The translations under genes and the position numbers were made by a program. Below are positions 54,516-62,526 of a stretch of DNA of 64,000 nt, piece by piece; position 1 is the first letter of the stretch, and every line of letters begins with the position of its first letter. Source of the stretch: Agromyces archimandritae. Lineage in GTDB: Bacteria > Actinomycetota > Actinomycetes > Actinomycetales > Microbacteriaceae. A model generated the notes under the pieces. The model did no database searches, was not told where the DNA came from, and was given only the letters and a program-made list of their open reading frames with translations. Where the stretch lies: contig NZ_CP071696.1 of the NCBI RefSeq assembly GCF_018024495.1, positions 372,001-436,000 of the forward strand. The letters run 5' to 3'.

Positions 54516-55976
54516 TCACATCATCGCGAGCGCGGCGGCCGGGTCCTCGAGCATCCGCCCCACATCGGCGAGGAAGCGCGAGCCCTGCGCGCCGTCGACG
54601 AGACGGTGGTCGAACGACAGCGACAGCGTCATGACCTCGCGGAGCGCGACGCGCCCGCGGTGCTCCCACGGGGTGCGGCGGACGGCACCCATCGCGAGGA
54701 TCGCCGCCTCGCCGGGGTTCAGGATCGGGGTGCCCGCGTCGATGCCGAAGACGCCGATGTTCGTGATCGTCATCGTGCCGCCGGCCAGATCGGCCGGTGT
54801 CGAACGGCCCGCGCGGGCCGTCGCCGCGAGCTCGCCGATGGCATGTGCGAGCCCGGGCAGGCCGAGCGCGTCGGCGCGCTTGACGTTCGGCACGACGAGG
54901 CCGCGCTCGGTGGCCGCCGCGATGCCGAGGTTCACCCCGTCAAAGCGCACGATCTCCTGCGCCTGCTCATCCCAGCGGGAGTTGAGCTCGGGCGTGCGGC
55001 GCGCGGCCAGGCACACCGCCTTCGCGACGAGCGCGAGCGGCGTCACGCGGACGCCTTCGAACTCGGGCGCCTCGCGGAAGCGCTCGAGCGCCCGCATCGA
55101 ACGCGTGACGTCGACGGTGAGGAACTCGGTGACGTGCGGGGCGGTGAAGGCGCTCTCGACCATCGCCGCCGCGGTGTGCTTGCGGACGCCTCGGATCGGG
55201 ATGCGCTCCTCGCCGAGCGGTTCGGCGGCGGGGCGTGCGAGTGCGGGTGCCGCGGGTGCCTCGCCCGCGGGGGCGGGTGCGGATGCGGCGGGTGCGGATG
55301 CCGGCCCGGCACCGCCGGCCGCCGCGGCGGCCTCGACGTCGTCGCGCGTGATGAGGCCCCGCTCCCCCGTTCCGGCGAGCCGCTCGAGGTCGACCCCGAG
55401 GTCGCGGGCCAGCTTGCGCACCGGAGGCGTGGAGCGCGGCCGCTCCGCCGGGCGCTCGCCGGGTGCCGCGGGTGCGGCGGGTGCGGCGGCGGGTGCGGCG
55501 GCGGGTGCGGCGGCGGGTGCGGCGGGCGCCGCGGGCGCGCGGCCGGCCTCGGCCGCAGGCTCGAGCAGTGCCGCCCGCCCGAGGCCGGGCCGGGCCCGCC
55601 TGGCCGAACCATGCTCGGCGGCAGCCCCGTACCCCACGAGCGCCGGGCCGGAACCCTCGCGTGCCGACGGCCCGGCGGCGCCGGCCGGCTCGGCGGAGCT
55701 CGCCGGCGCCGGCGCGGCGGCATCCACCCCCGCCTCCCCCGTCTCGCACGAGAACAGCGGCGAACCGACGTCGACCGTGTCACCCGGCTCGGCGTGCAGG
55801 GCCGTCACGACCCCCGCGAACGGCGAGGGGATCTCCACGACCGCCTTGGCCGTCTCGACGTCGGCCACGACCTGGTTCAGCTCGATGCGGTCGCCGACCG
55901 CGACCCGCCAGGCGACGATCTCGGACTCCGTCAGGCCTTCCCCGAGATCCGGAAGCGGGAACTCGCGCACGCTCAT
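54516..55976 (-). CDS. bkdC: Branched-chain 2-oxoacid dehydrogenase E2 (dihydrolipoamide acyltransferase)
   Basis: A 486-residue E2 core protein. One lipoyl domain (lipoyl Lys44 in VETAKAVVEI), a Pro/Ala linker with near-perfect 12-bp DNA repeats at about 55470-55535, a peripheral subunit-binding domain (VRKLARDLGVDLERLAGTGERG, landmark LARDLGVDLERL), a second Ala/Pro linker and the catalytic domain with FDHRLVDGAQGSRFL near residue 450. It passes acyl groups to CoA. It overlaps E1 beta by four bases. Confidence 0.93.
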   Translation of the reverse strand: MSVREFPLPDLGEGLTESEIVAWRVAVGDRIELNQVVADVETAKAVVEIPSPFAGVVTALHAEPGDTVDVGSPLFSCETGEAGVDAAAPAPASSAEPAGAAGPSAREGSGPALVGYGAAAEHGSARRARPGLGRAALLEPAAEAGRAPAAPAAPAAAPAAAPAAAPAAPAAPGERPAERPRSTPPVRKLARDLGVDLERLAGTGERGLITRDDVEAAAAAGGAGPASAPAASAPAPAGEAPAAPALARPAAEPLGEERIPIRGVRKHTAAAMVESAFTAPHVTEFLTVDVTRSMRALERFREAPEFEGVRVTPLALVAKAVCLAARRTPELNSRWDEQAQEIVRFDGVNLGIAAATERGLVVPNVKRADALGLPGLAHAIGELAATARAGRSTPADLAGGTMTITNIGVFGIDAGTPILNPGEAAILAMGAVRRTPWEHRGRVALREVMTLSLSFDHRLVDGAQGSRFLADVGRMLEDPAAALAMM

Positions 55977-56992
55977 GCCTCGCCCCCGTTCACGCCGCTC
56001 ATCGAGTTCGGCCGGCCGAGTACACGATCCACGCCGTCGAGGATGCGGTCCAGATCAGGCAGATGGTGCTTCTCCAGCTTCGCCGGCGGGTACGGGATGT
56101 CATGGCCCGTCACTCGCACCGGCGCGGCCTCCAGGAACTCGAAGCAGCGCTCCGTGACGCTCGCGGCGATCTCGGCGCCGAGGCCGCCCTGCTCGCCGGC
56201 CTCGTGCACGATGACGAGCCGGCCGGTCTTCCGCACCGACGTCGTGATCGTCGGATAGTCGATCGGGGCGAGGGATCGCAGGTCGATCACGTCGAGGCCG
56301 ATGCCCTCGGCGGATGCCGCCTCCGCGGCGTCCTCGGCCGGCTGCACCATTCCGCCGTACGCGACGACCGTCACGTCCGCCCCGGCCCGGGTCCGGCGCG
56401 CCACGCCGAGCGGACGCGCATCGGCGAGGCTCGCCTCCAGGTCGACCTCGCCCTTCTGGTGGTAGCGGCGCTTCGGCTCGAAGAAGACGACCGGGTCGTC
56501 GCTGGCGATCGCCTGCTGGATCATCGTGAACGCATCCTGCGGGTTCGAGCACGACACCACCCTGAGGCCCGCCGTGTGCGCGAAGTACGCCTCGGGCGAC
56601 TCGGAATGGTGCTCGGCCGCCCCGATGCCGCCGCCGAACGGCACCCGGATCGTGATCGGCACGCGCACCGCACCGCCCGTGCGGTAGTGCAGCTTCGCGA
56701 CCTGCGCGACGATCTGATCGAAGGCGGGATAGATGAACCCGTCGAACTGGATCTCCACGACCGGGCGGAAGCCGCCGTAGGACAGCCCCACGGCGGTGCC
56801 GAGGATGCCGGCCTCCGACAACGGGGTGTCGACGACGCGGTTCGGGCCGAACTCGGCCTGCAGCCCGTCGGTCACGCGGAACACGCCGCCGAGGGTGCCG
56901 ATGTCCTCGCCCATGAGCACGACGCGGTCGTCGGCGGCGAGGGCGCGGCGCATGCCCTCGCCGAGGGCCTTGCCGAGGGTGAGCGCGGTCAT
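55973..56992 (-). CDS. bkdB: Branched-chain 2-oxoacid dehydrogenase E1 beta subunit
   Basis: A 339-residue transketolase-like subunit. VVLMGEDIGTLGGVFRVTDGL, DTPLSEAGILGTAVGLSYGGFRPVVEIQF (landmark DTPLSEAGI) and GGGIGAAEHHSESPEAYF are typical of E1 beta of 2-oxoacid dehydrogenases. With E1 alpha it decarboxylates branched-chain 2-oxoacids using thiamine diphosphate. It overlaps both neighbours by four bases. Confidence 0.93.
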   Translation of the reverse strand: MTALTLGKALGEGMRRALAADDRVVLMGEDIGTLGGVFRVTDGLQAEFGPNRVVDTPLSEAGILGTAVGLSYGGFRPVVEIQFDGFIYPAFDQIVAQVAKLHYRTGGAVRVPITIRVPFGGGIGAAEHHSESPEAYFAHTAGLRVVSCSNPQDAFTMIQQAIASDDPVVFFEPKRRYHQKGEVDLEASLADARPLGVARRTRAGADVTVVAYGGMVQPAEDAAEAASAEGIGLDVIDLRSLAPIDYPTITTSVRKTGRLVIVHEAGEQGGLGAEIAASVTERCFEFLEAAPVRVTGHDIPYPPAKLEKHHLPDLDRILDGVDRVLGRPNSMSGVNGGEA

Positions 56993-58140
56993 CGGGCCTC
57001 CCCCGTCGCCTCGGTGCGGGGCTCCTCGAACATCGCCAGATACCGGGCGTAGCGCTCCCGCTGCTCGTCGAGATGCGTGTTGGGTTCGGCGTAGACATGA
57101 TCGAAGACGGCGAGCGGCTCGGGATCGGCGATGCCCTGCACGGCCGCCCGGAGCTCGGCTGCCGAGGCCGTGGCGGCCTCCTCGCTCGCGACGAAGAAGG
57201 CGTCGAGGCCACCGCGGGCGGCGGCGTCCGTCCCCGCCTCCAGATAGGAGCGGAGCCTGGCGATCGGGTCGCGCTCGCGCCAGGCGGCGAGATCCTCCTC
57301 ACCCCGGTATCGGGTCGGATCGTCGGCGGTGGTGTGCGGACCCATGCGATAGGTGACGGCCTCGATGAAGCTCGGCCCCTCGCCCGCGCGGGCGCGCGCG
57401 AGCGCCTGCCGAGTGGCGGCCAGCACGGCCAGCACATCGTTGCCGTCGACGCGCACGCCCGGCATCCCGGCGCCGTCGGCGCGCTTGACGAGCGGCTGAC
57501 GCGATTGCAGGCCGACCGGCTCCGAGATCGCCCAGCCGTTGTTCTGGCAGAAGAAGACGACAGGCGCCTGGAAGCTCGCCGCCCAGATCATCGCCTCGGA
57601 GACGTCGCCCTCGCTCGTCGCGCCGTCGCCGAAGTAGGTGATCGCCGCATCCGTCTTCCTGTTCCACGCAAGCCCCATCGCGTAGCCGGTGGCGTGCAGG
57701 GTCTGGGCGCCGATGATGATCTGCGGTGCGGCCAGATGGTGGTCGTAGGGGTTCCATCCTCCCGGGGCCGAGCCGCGCCACATCGTCAGCAGTTCGGCGG
57801 GCCCGACCCCGCGATGCAGGGCGACCGCATGCTCGCGGTAGCTGGAGAAGACGAAGTCGCGTTCGCCGAGCGCATGGGCCGAACCCACCTGTGCGGCCTC
57901 CTGACCGGCCAGCGGGGGCCAAAGGCCCAGTTCGCCCTGCCGCTGCAGGGTCGTCGCCTCGGCATCCACGCGCCGTGCCCGGAGCATGTCGGCGTAGAGG
58001 CTGCGGAGCAGGGCCTCGTCGACGTCGGCGATCCAGGGGTCGAGGTCGGCGTCGGCGACGCGGTGCCCGGTCTCGTCCAGGAGCCGGGCGGCATCGGGCT
58101 CGGCGAGGAGCCCGGTGGCGTCTCGGTCGGCGTGGGTCAT
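56989..58140 (-). CDS. bkdA: Branched-chain 2-oxoacid dehydrogenase E1 alpha subunit
   Basis: A 383-residue thiamine-diphosphate subunit. The cofactor motif runs from GDGATSEGDVSEAM to CQNNGWAIS, and the phosphorylation-loop-like region YRMGPHTTADDPTRYR is present. First gene of the leftward bkdABC operon, with Lrp-type palindromes upstream. No E3 (dihydrolipoamide dehydrogenase) is in the operon; the general one is probably shared. Confidence 0.94.
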   Translation of the reverse strand: MTHADRDATGLLAEPDAARLLDETGHRVADADLDPWIADVDEALLRSLYADMLRARRVDAEATTLQRQGELGLWPPLAGQEAAQVGSAHALGERDFVFSSYREHAVALHRGVGPAELLTMWRGSAPGGWNPYDHHLAAPQIIIGAQTLHATGYAMGLAWNRKTDAAITYFGDGATSEGDVSEAMIWAASFQAPVVFFCQNNGWAISEPVGLQSRQPLVKRADGAGMPGVRVDGNDVLAVLAATRQALARARAGEGPSFIEAVTYRMGPHTTADDPTRYRGEEDLAAWRERDPIARLRSYLEAGTDAAARGGLDAFFVASEEAATASAAELRAAVQGIADPEPLAVFDHVYAEPNTHLDEQRERYARYLAMFEEPRTEATGEAR

Positions 58141-58238
58141 GTCGATCCTTCCGTCTGCGGCGCCTCGGCCTCGTGGGCGTCAGCGCACCCGGCGGCTCTG
58201 CCGGGCTCTCCCGCGAGCGTATGACGTCGGGGCACACA

Positions 58239-58275
58239 GCTCAAGCATTCGCCGATTGCTTGAGCATGTTGCTCA
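58239..58275. promoter_or_regulatory. Overlapping palindromes, probable Lrp/BkdR operator
   Basis: Two nested inverted repeats: GCTCAAGCA (58239-58247) with TGCTTGAGC (58257-58265) across nine bases, and TGAGCATGTTGCTCA (58261-58275). They share the TGAGC arm and lie between bkdA and the divergent Lrp-type gene. Lrp/AsnC dimers bind such spaced repeats; use as the bkd operator is inferred. Confidence 0.7.
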
Positions 58276-58310
58276 GCTTCGACGCGTATGACCGTGCTAT
58301 CGTCCCGAAC

Positions 58311-58784
58311 ATGAGCCGCTTCGACGCCGTGGATCGTGCACTTCTCGCCGCCCTCGCCGAGCATCCGCGGGCGACCGTCGTCGCGCTCGCCGACCGCCTC
58401 GGCCTCTCGCGCAACACCGTGCAGGCGCGCATGGCGAAACTCGAGGGCGCCGGCGTCTTCCTCTCCTTCGAACGCGCGATCGATCCGGCGGCGCTCGGCT
58501 ACCCGCTCGAGGCGTTCATCGCCGTGCATGTCAGGCAGAAGCGCCTGAACGACGTCGCCGTGAAGCTGCGCGCGATTCCCGAGGTCGTCCAGGCCCACGG
58601 CCTCTCGGGCGCGGTCGACGTGCTCGTGCGGGTGGTCTGCCGCGATGCCCACGAGCTCTTCCGCATCGACGCCGAGATCCTGCAGATCGACGGTGTGGAG
58701 CGCACCGAGACCTCGCTCGCGATGGGCGAGCTCATCCCCTATCGGCTGCGGCCTCTGCTCGAGGCTGCGCCGGCCGCCGAGTGA
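58311..58784 (+). CDS. bkdR: Lrp/AsnC-family transcriptional regulator of the bkd operon
   Basis: A 157-residue regulator. N-terminal winged helix DRALLAALAEHPRATVVALADRLGLSRNTVQARM (landmark LGLSRNTVQARM), then the RAM ligand-binding domain with EAFIAVHVRQ and HGLSGAVDVLVRVVCRD. Divergent from bkdA; Lrp-type BkdR proteins activate branched-chain dehydrogenase genes in response to branched amino acids in other bacteria. The ATG at 58311 lacks a clear ribosome-binding site; an in-frame ATG at 58266 is the alternative. Its 3' end overlaps the TetR remnant by 46 bp. Confidence 0.9.
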   Translation: MSRFDAVDRALLAALAEHPRATVVALADRLGLSRNTVQARMAKLEGAGVFLSFERAIDPAALGYPLEAFIAVHVRQKRLNDVAVKLRAIPEVVQAHGLSGAVDVLVRVVCRDAHELFRIDAEILQIDGVERTETSLAMGELIPYRLRPLLEAAPAAE

Positions 58785-59104
58785 GGTGCGCCCAGGGCGC
58801 CGACGATGGTTCGGATGCCGTACTCGAACGCCTCGTCGAGGCCTTCGGACCCCCCGCTTCCGAGTCGGAACGCGTCGGTGCGCTCCATGCCGATGAAGCC
58901 GGTCGCCCAGGCGGTGACGGTGCGCGCCGCCTGGAGCGCATGCTCCGGCCCGGCCAGGCGCCCGGTCAAGGCGATGAGGCCTGCGCTTGCCGCGCCGAGC
59001 GCCTCCGGGTCGATCTCGACCTCGACGCCGGGCGCGAACACGAGGGCGAAGGACGCCGGTCGTTCGCTGGCGAAGGCCCGGGTCTCGCGGGCGATGCGGA
59101 CGAC
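58739..59104 (-). pseudogene. C-terminal remnant of a TetR-type regulator (WHG domain)
   Basis: About 121 residues matching only the ligand-binding half of a TetR_C/WHG regulator: RETRAFASERPASFALVF, then WATGFIGMERTDAFRLG and GLDEAFEYGIRTIVGAL. The helix-turn-helix half is missing: upstream the frame passes into 42 nt that look like a flipped piece of a hydrolase gene and then antisense hydrolase sequence. No start codon with a ribosome-binding site is apparent. Best read as a truncated gene. Confidence 0.75.
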
Positions 59105-59146
59105 GGTCTCACCGGTGAGCACATGGCGCGTGGTGAGCGCGTCTGC
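59105..59146 (-). other. 42-nt apparently inverted hydrolase segment at a deletion junction
   Basis: The minus strand reads ADALTTRHVLTGET, which resembles the GDAL...TG.TGP segment of a glyoxalase-II-like metallo-hydrolase family. If flipped it would join in frame to GPQPAPFTDD on the plus strand at 59147. Perfect palindromes CTCACCGGTGAG (59108-59119) and CTGCGGGCCGCAG (59143-59155, odd centre) sit at its ends. Confidence 0.5.
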
Positions 59147-59314
59147 GGGCCGCAGCCGGCACCGTTCACCGACGACCCCGAGGCCGCGCTCGAGGCCCTC
59201 CGTCGCCTCGACGGCATCGAGGCGACATGGGTGATCCCCGGCCACGGACCCGCCTGGTCCGGCGGGGTCGCCGAGGCCGTGCGCACGGTCGAACAGGCCG
59301 CCGCCCGGGCCTGA
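59147..59314 (+). pseudogene. C-terminal remnant of an MBL-fold metallo-hydrolase
   Basis: Fifty-five residues, from GPQPAPFTDDPEAAL through the metal-site-like VIPGHGPAWSGGVAEAV to a TGA at 59314. This is the last fifth of a glyoxalase-II-like hydrolase; the N-terminal HxHxDH metal site is absent. It lies head-to-tail against the TetR remnant, as expected if a deletion removed the shared promoter region and both N-termini of a former divergent pair. Confidence 0.75.
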
Positions 59315-59321
59315 AACGCAC

Positions 59322-59508
59322 GGGGTTTCGATACGGCGCCGAGGCGCCTACTCAACCGGCGGCATCGCATGGGGTTTCGATACGGCGCCGAGGCGCCTAC
59401 TCAACCGGCGGCATCGCATGGGGTTTCGATACGGCGCCGAGGCGCCTACTCAACCGGCGGCATCGCATGGGGTTTCGATACGGCGCCGAGGCGCCTACTC
59501 AACCGGCA
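59322..59508. repeat. Tandem array of a 49-bp REP-like repeat, four copies
   Basis: Copies start at 59322, 59371, 59420 and 59469 with a constant 49-bp period; the first three are complete and essentially identical, the fourth is about 40 bp. Each contains GGTTTCGATACGGCG ... GCCTACTCAACCG with the internal palindrome GGCGCCGAGGCGCC. I recognise the GTTTCGATAC...CTACTCAACC theme as a common intergenic repeat of Microbacteriaceae. There are no unique spacers, so it is not CRISPR. Confidence 0.92.
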
Positions 59509-59531
59509 GCGGCGGCACCGGCACTCCCCGT

Positions 59532-59565
59532 CGGTCGAGTAGGCGCGCAGCGCCGTATCGAGACC
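59532..59565. repeat. Inverted partial copy of the REP-like repeat
   Basis: The reverse complement starts GGTCTCGATACGGCGC and ends CTACTCGACCG, matching the tandem unit with a few substitutions and one base shorter. It can pair with any of the four direct copies to form a long imperfect hairpin between the hydrolase remnant and pnp. Confidence 0.85.
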
Positions 59566-59573
59566 AGAGCAGA

Positions 59574-59605
59574 ATGCCCCGCCCGAATCGAGTCGGGCGG
59601 GGCAT
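59574..59605 (-). terminator. Terminator after pnp
   Basis: A perfect 13-bp stem (59574-59586 with 59593-59605) and six-base loop, 20 bases past the pnp stop. Confidence 0.85.
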
Positions 59606-59625
59606 CCGCATGCGAGGCTCGCGCG

Positions 59626-61908
59626 TTACGCGTCGGCGCCTTCGGCCGGCTCTTCCGGGCCGGGGTTGGCCGCGTCGCGGCCGTCGGTGTCGGCATCCTC
59701 GGCGATGACCGGGGCGAGCGAGAGCTTGCCGCGGTCGTCGGTCTTCGTGATCTCGACGAGGATCTTCTGACCCACGCTCAGCACGTCCTCGACGTTCTCG
59801 ACGCGCTTGCCGCCGGCGAGCTTGCGCACCTCGGAGATGTGCAGCAGGCCGTCCTTGCCGGGCAGCAGCGAGACGAAGGCGCCGAAGGCGGCGATCTTCA
59901 CGACGGTGCCGAGGAACTGCTCGCCGACCTCGGGGTTGGTGGGGTTGGCGATCGCGTTGACCTGGGCGCGGGCGGCCTCGGCCGAGGGGCCGTCGGTCGC
60001 GCCGATGTAGACGGTGCCGTCCTCCTCGATGGAGATGTCGGCGCCGGTCTCGTCCTGGATGCCGTTGATCGTCTTGCCCTTGGGGCCGATGAGCTCGCCG
60101 ATCTTGTCGACCGGGATCTGCACGCTGATGACGCGCGGCGCGGTCGGCGCCATCTCGTCGGGGCCGTCGATCGCGGCGTTCAGCACGGCGAGGATCGTCG
60201 TGCGGGCGTCCTTCGCCTGCGTCAGCGCGCCGGCGAGCACCGAGGCGGGGATGCCGTCGAGCTTCGTGTCGAGCTGGATCGCGGTGACGAACTCGCTGGT
60301 GCCGGCGACCTTGAAGTCCATGTCGCCGAGGGCGTCTTCGGCGCCGAGGATGTCGGTGAGGGCCGCGTAGCGGGCCTCGCCGTCGACGGTGTCGGAGATG
60401 AGGCCCATCGCGATGCCCGCGACGGGGGCGCGCAGCGGCACGCCCGCGTTCAGGAGCGACAGCGTCGAGGCGCAGACCGAACCCATCGAGGTCGAGCCGT
60501 TCGAGCCGAGGGCCTCGGAGACCTGGCGGATCGCGTACGGGAACTCGTCGCGCGAGGGCAGCACCGGCACGAGCGCGCGCTCGGCGAGCGCGCCGTGCCC
60601 GATCTCGCGACGCTTCGGCGACCCCACACGGCCGGTCTCACCGGTCGAGTAGGGCGGGAAGTTGTAGTTGTGCATGTAGCGCTTCTTGGTGACGGGCGAC
60701 AGCGAGTCGATCTGCTGCTCCATCTTCAGCATGTTGAGCGTCGTGACCCCGAGGATCTGCGTCTCGCCGCGCTGGAAGATCGCCGAACCGTGCACGCGCG
60801 GCACGACCTGGACCTCGGCGTCGAGCGGGCGGATGTCGGTGAGGCCGCGGCCGTCGATGCGGACGCCCTCCTGCAGCACGCGGGTGCGCACGACGTCCTT
60901 CGTGACCGACTTGTAGGCGGCCGAGACCTCGTCGTTGGCGGACGCGGGCAGTTCCCCGGCCTCGACCTTCTCGGCGACGGTGCCCTTGACGCGGGCCTTC
61001 AGCTCGTCGTCCGCGTTCTGGCGGGCGACCTTCTCGGCGATCTGGTAGACCGACTTCAGCTCCTCCTTGGCGAGGGAGCTGACGAGCTCGAGCGTCGCCG
61101 GCTGGTACGGCGGGAACGTCGGGTAGTCGGCGGTCGGCTTGGCCGCGGTGGCCGCGACCTTCTGCTGGGCCTCGACGAGCTGCTTGATGAAGGGCTTGGA
61201 CGCCTCGATGCCCTGGGCGATGACCGCCTCGTCGGGCTTGACGGCGCCGGCCTGGATGAGGCCCCAGGCGTTGTCGGTGGCCTCGGCCTCGATCATCATG
61301 ATCGCGACGTCTTCGGAGCCGTCGGCCTCGGTGACGACACGGCCGGCGACGACCATGCTGAACACGGCGTCCTCGAGCTGCGTGTGCTTCGGGAATGCGA
61401 CCCACTGGCCGTCGATGAGCGCGACGCGCACACCGCCGATGGGGCCCGAGAACGGCAGACCCGACAGCTGCGTCGACATGGACGCCGCGTTGATGGCGAG
61501 CACGTCGTACAGCTCGTCGGGCTCGATCGCGAGCACCGTCACGACGACCTGGACCTCGTTGCGGAGGCCCTCGACGAAGGAGGGGCGCAGCGGCCGGTCG
61601 ATGAGGCGGCAGGTGAGGATGGCGTCGGTCGAGGGGCGGCCCTCGCGGCGGAAGAACGAGCCGGGGATGCGCCCGGCGGCGTACATCCGCTCCTCGACGT
61701 CGATGGTGAGCGGGAAGAAGTCGAAGTGCTCCTTCGGCTGCTTCGACACGCTCGTCGCCGACAGCAGCATGGTCTCCTCGTCGATGTAGGCGACGGCGGA
61801 ACCCTGCGCCTGCTGGGCGAGGCGACCGGTTTCGAAGCGGATGGTGCGGGTGCCGAAGCGACCGTTGTCGATGACGGTTTCGGCGAACGTGATCTCAGGA
61901 CCTTCCAA
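59626..61908 (-). CDS. pnp: Polyribonucleotide nucleotidyltransferase (PNPase)
   Basis: A 760-residue phosphorolytic exoribonuclease. Two RNase PH-like domains (first with [12 protein letters not shown], second with [22 protein letters not shown], landmark [11 protein letters not shown]), then KH ([17 protein letters not shown]) and S1 ([27 protein letters not shown], landmark [13 protein letters not shown]) domains. The start codon is TTG at 61908, with AAGGAG nine bases upstream; no ATG or GTG fits. PNPase degrades mRNA and in E. coli controls its own message through the leader. Here the usual neighbour M16 peptidase is 14 kb away. Confidence 0.97.
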   Translation of the reverse strand: MEGPEITFAETVIDNGRFGTRTIRFETGRLAQQAQGSAVAYIDEETMLLSATSVSKQPKEHFDFFPLTIDVEERMYAAGRIPGSFFRREGRPSTDAILTCRLIDRPLRPSFVEGLRNEVQVVVTVLAIEPDELYDVLAINAASMSTQLSGLPFSGPIGGVRVALIDGQWVAFPKHTQLEDAVFSMVVAGRVVTEADGSEDVAIMMIEAEATDNAWGLIQAGAVKPDEAVIAQGIEASKPFIKQLVEAQQKVAATAAKPTADYPTFPPYQPATLELVSSLAKEELKSVYQIAEKVARQNADDELKARVKGTVAEKVEAGELPASANDEVSAAYKSVTKDVVRTRVLQEGVRIDGRGLTDIRPLDAEVQVVPRVHGSAIFQRGETQILGVTTLNMLKMEQQIDSLSPVTKKRYMHNYNFPPYSTGETGRVGSPKRREIGHGALAERALVPVLPSRDEFPYAIRQVSEALGSNGSTSMGSVCASTLSLLNAGVPLRAPVAGIAMGLISDTVDGEARYAALTDILGAEDALGDMDFKVAGTSEFVTAIQLDTKLDGIPASVLAGALTQAKDARTTILAVLNAAIDGPDEMAPTAPRVISVQIPVDKIGELIGPKGKTINGIQDETGADISIEEDGTVYIGATDGPSAEAARAQVNAIANPTNPEVGEQFLGTVVKIAAFGAFVSLLPGKDGLLHISEVRKLAGGKRVENVEDVLSVGQKILVEITKTDDRGKLSLAPVIAEDADTDGRDAANPGPEEPAEGADA

Positions 61909-62251
61909 GAGGTCTCTCTCCTTTGTTTAACGTCGCACCCCGTGCGGGCGCGACTCTTCGAGGAGCAGGGAACAGGCAGATTCGGCGCGTCAGTCGATTC
62001 GCTCACGCTGGCCACCAGTAGAAGTTCACCGTTCGCGTGCGATCGGTAAGCCACCACAGGAGACCAGCTCACTGCCGGCCTGCTCCGAACGGGCCCGAGG
62101 GCCCGGTGCTTTCATGTGCGGATGCCGTACGGCAACCGCATCAATCGTAGCAGTCGGGCCCGATTCGGCCGAGGAAGGGCCGGCCCGCGTCGGGTGCGGA
62201 TGCCCCGGCGCACCGCCGCGGCCGCCCCCCGTCCCCGGTACACTCGGCATC
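61909..62251. other. pnp leader and divergent promoter region
   Basis: A 343-bp gene-free stretch. A nine-bp stem (61932-61940 with 61946-61954, five-base loop, one G-U pair in the transcript) lies 24 bases before the TTG; no T-tract follows, so it is more likely a leader hairpin than a terminator. A six-bp GC stem is at 62090-62105. No rpsO, which often precedes pnp, is present. Confidence 0.55.
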
Positions 62252-62443
62252 ATGAGCACCGACGACGGCCACCAGGACGAGACCCCCGAAGAGCTCAAGC
62301 AGAAGTTCCGCGAGGCGCTCGACCGCAAGAAGTCCGCCGCGAAGAAGCGCGAGGGCGAGTCGCACCTCGACGGCACCTCCGGCGCGCAGGGCGCCCACGG
62401 CCGGGCCGACCACCGCCGCGAGTTCCGCCGCAAGAGCGGCTGA
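62252..62443 (+). CDS. DUF5302 domain protein
   Basis: A 63-residue charged protein. PEELKQKFREALDRKK, then SHLDGTSGAQGAHGRADHRREFRRKSG (landmark HLDGTSG and the RREFRRKSG end) match DUF5302, a small actinobacterial family of unknown function. Mostly acidic at the N-terminus and basic at the C-terminus, probably disordered. Divergent from pnp. Confidence 0.85.
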   Translation: MSTDDGHQDETPEELKQKFREALDRKKSAAKKREGESHLDGTSGAQGAHGRADHRREFRRKSG

Positions 62444-62526
62444 ACCCCGCCGCACCGACCCTCGACCGGCCGCCCGGCGGCCGGTAGCATGGCGCGCAAT
62501 TCGGATCGATGCAGATCGGAGCGGCG

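Noticed and set aside
59322..59565. CRISPR array
   Set aside because: Units are contiguous identical 49-bp repeats without variable spacers and there are no cas genes.
59227..62049. 940-residue plus-strand open frame crossing the repeats and pnp
   Set aside because: Reads through the REP-like array and antisense to pnp; no family resemblance beyond the hydrolase remnant at its left end.
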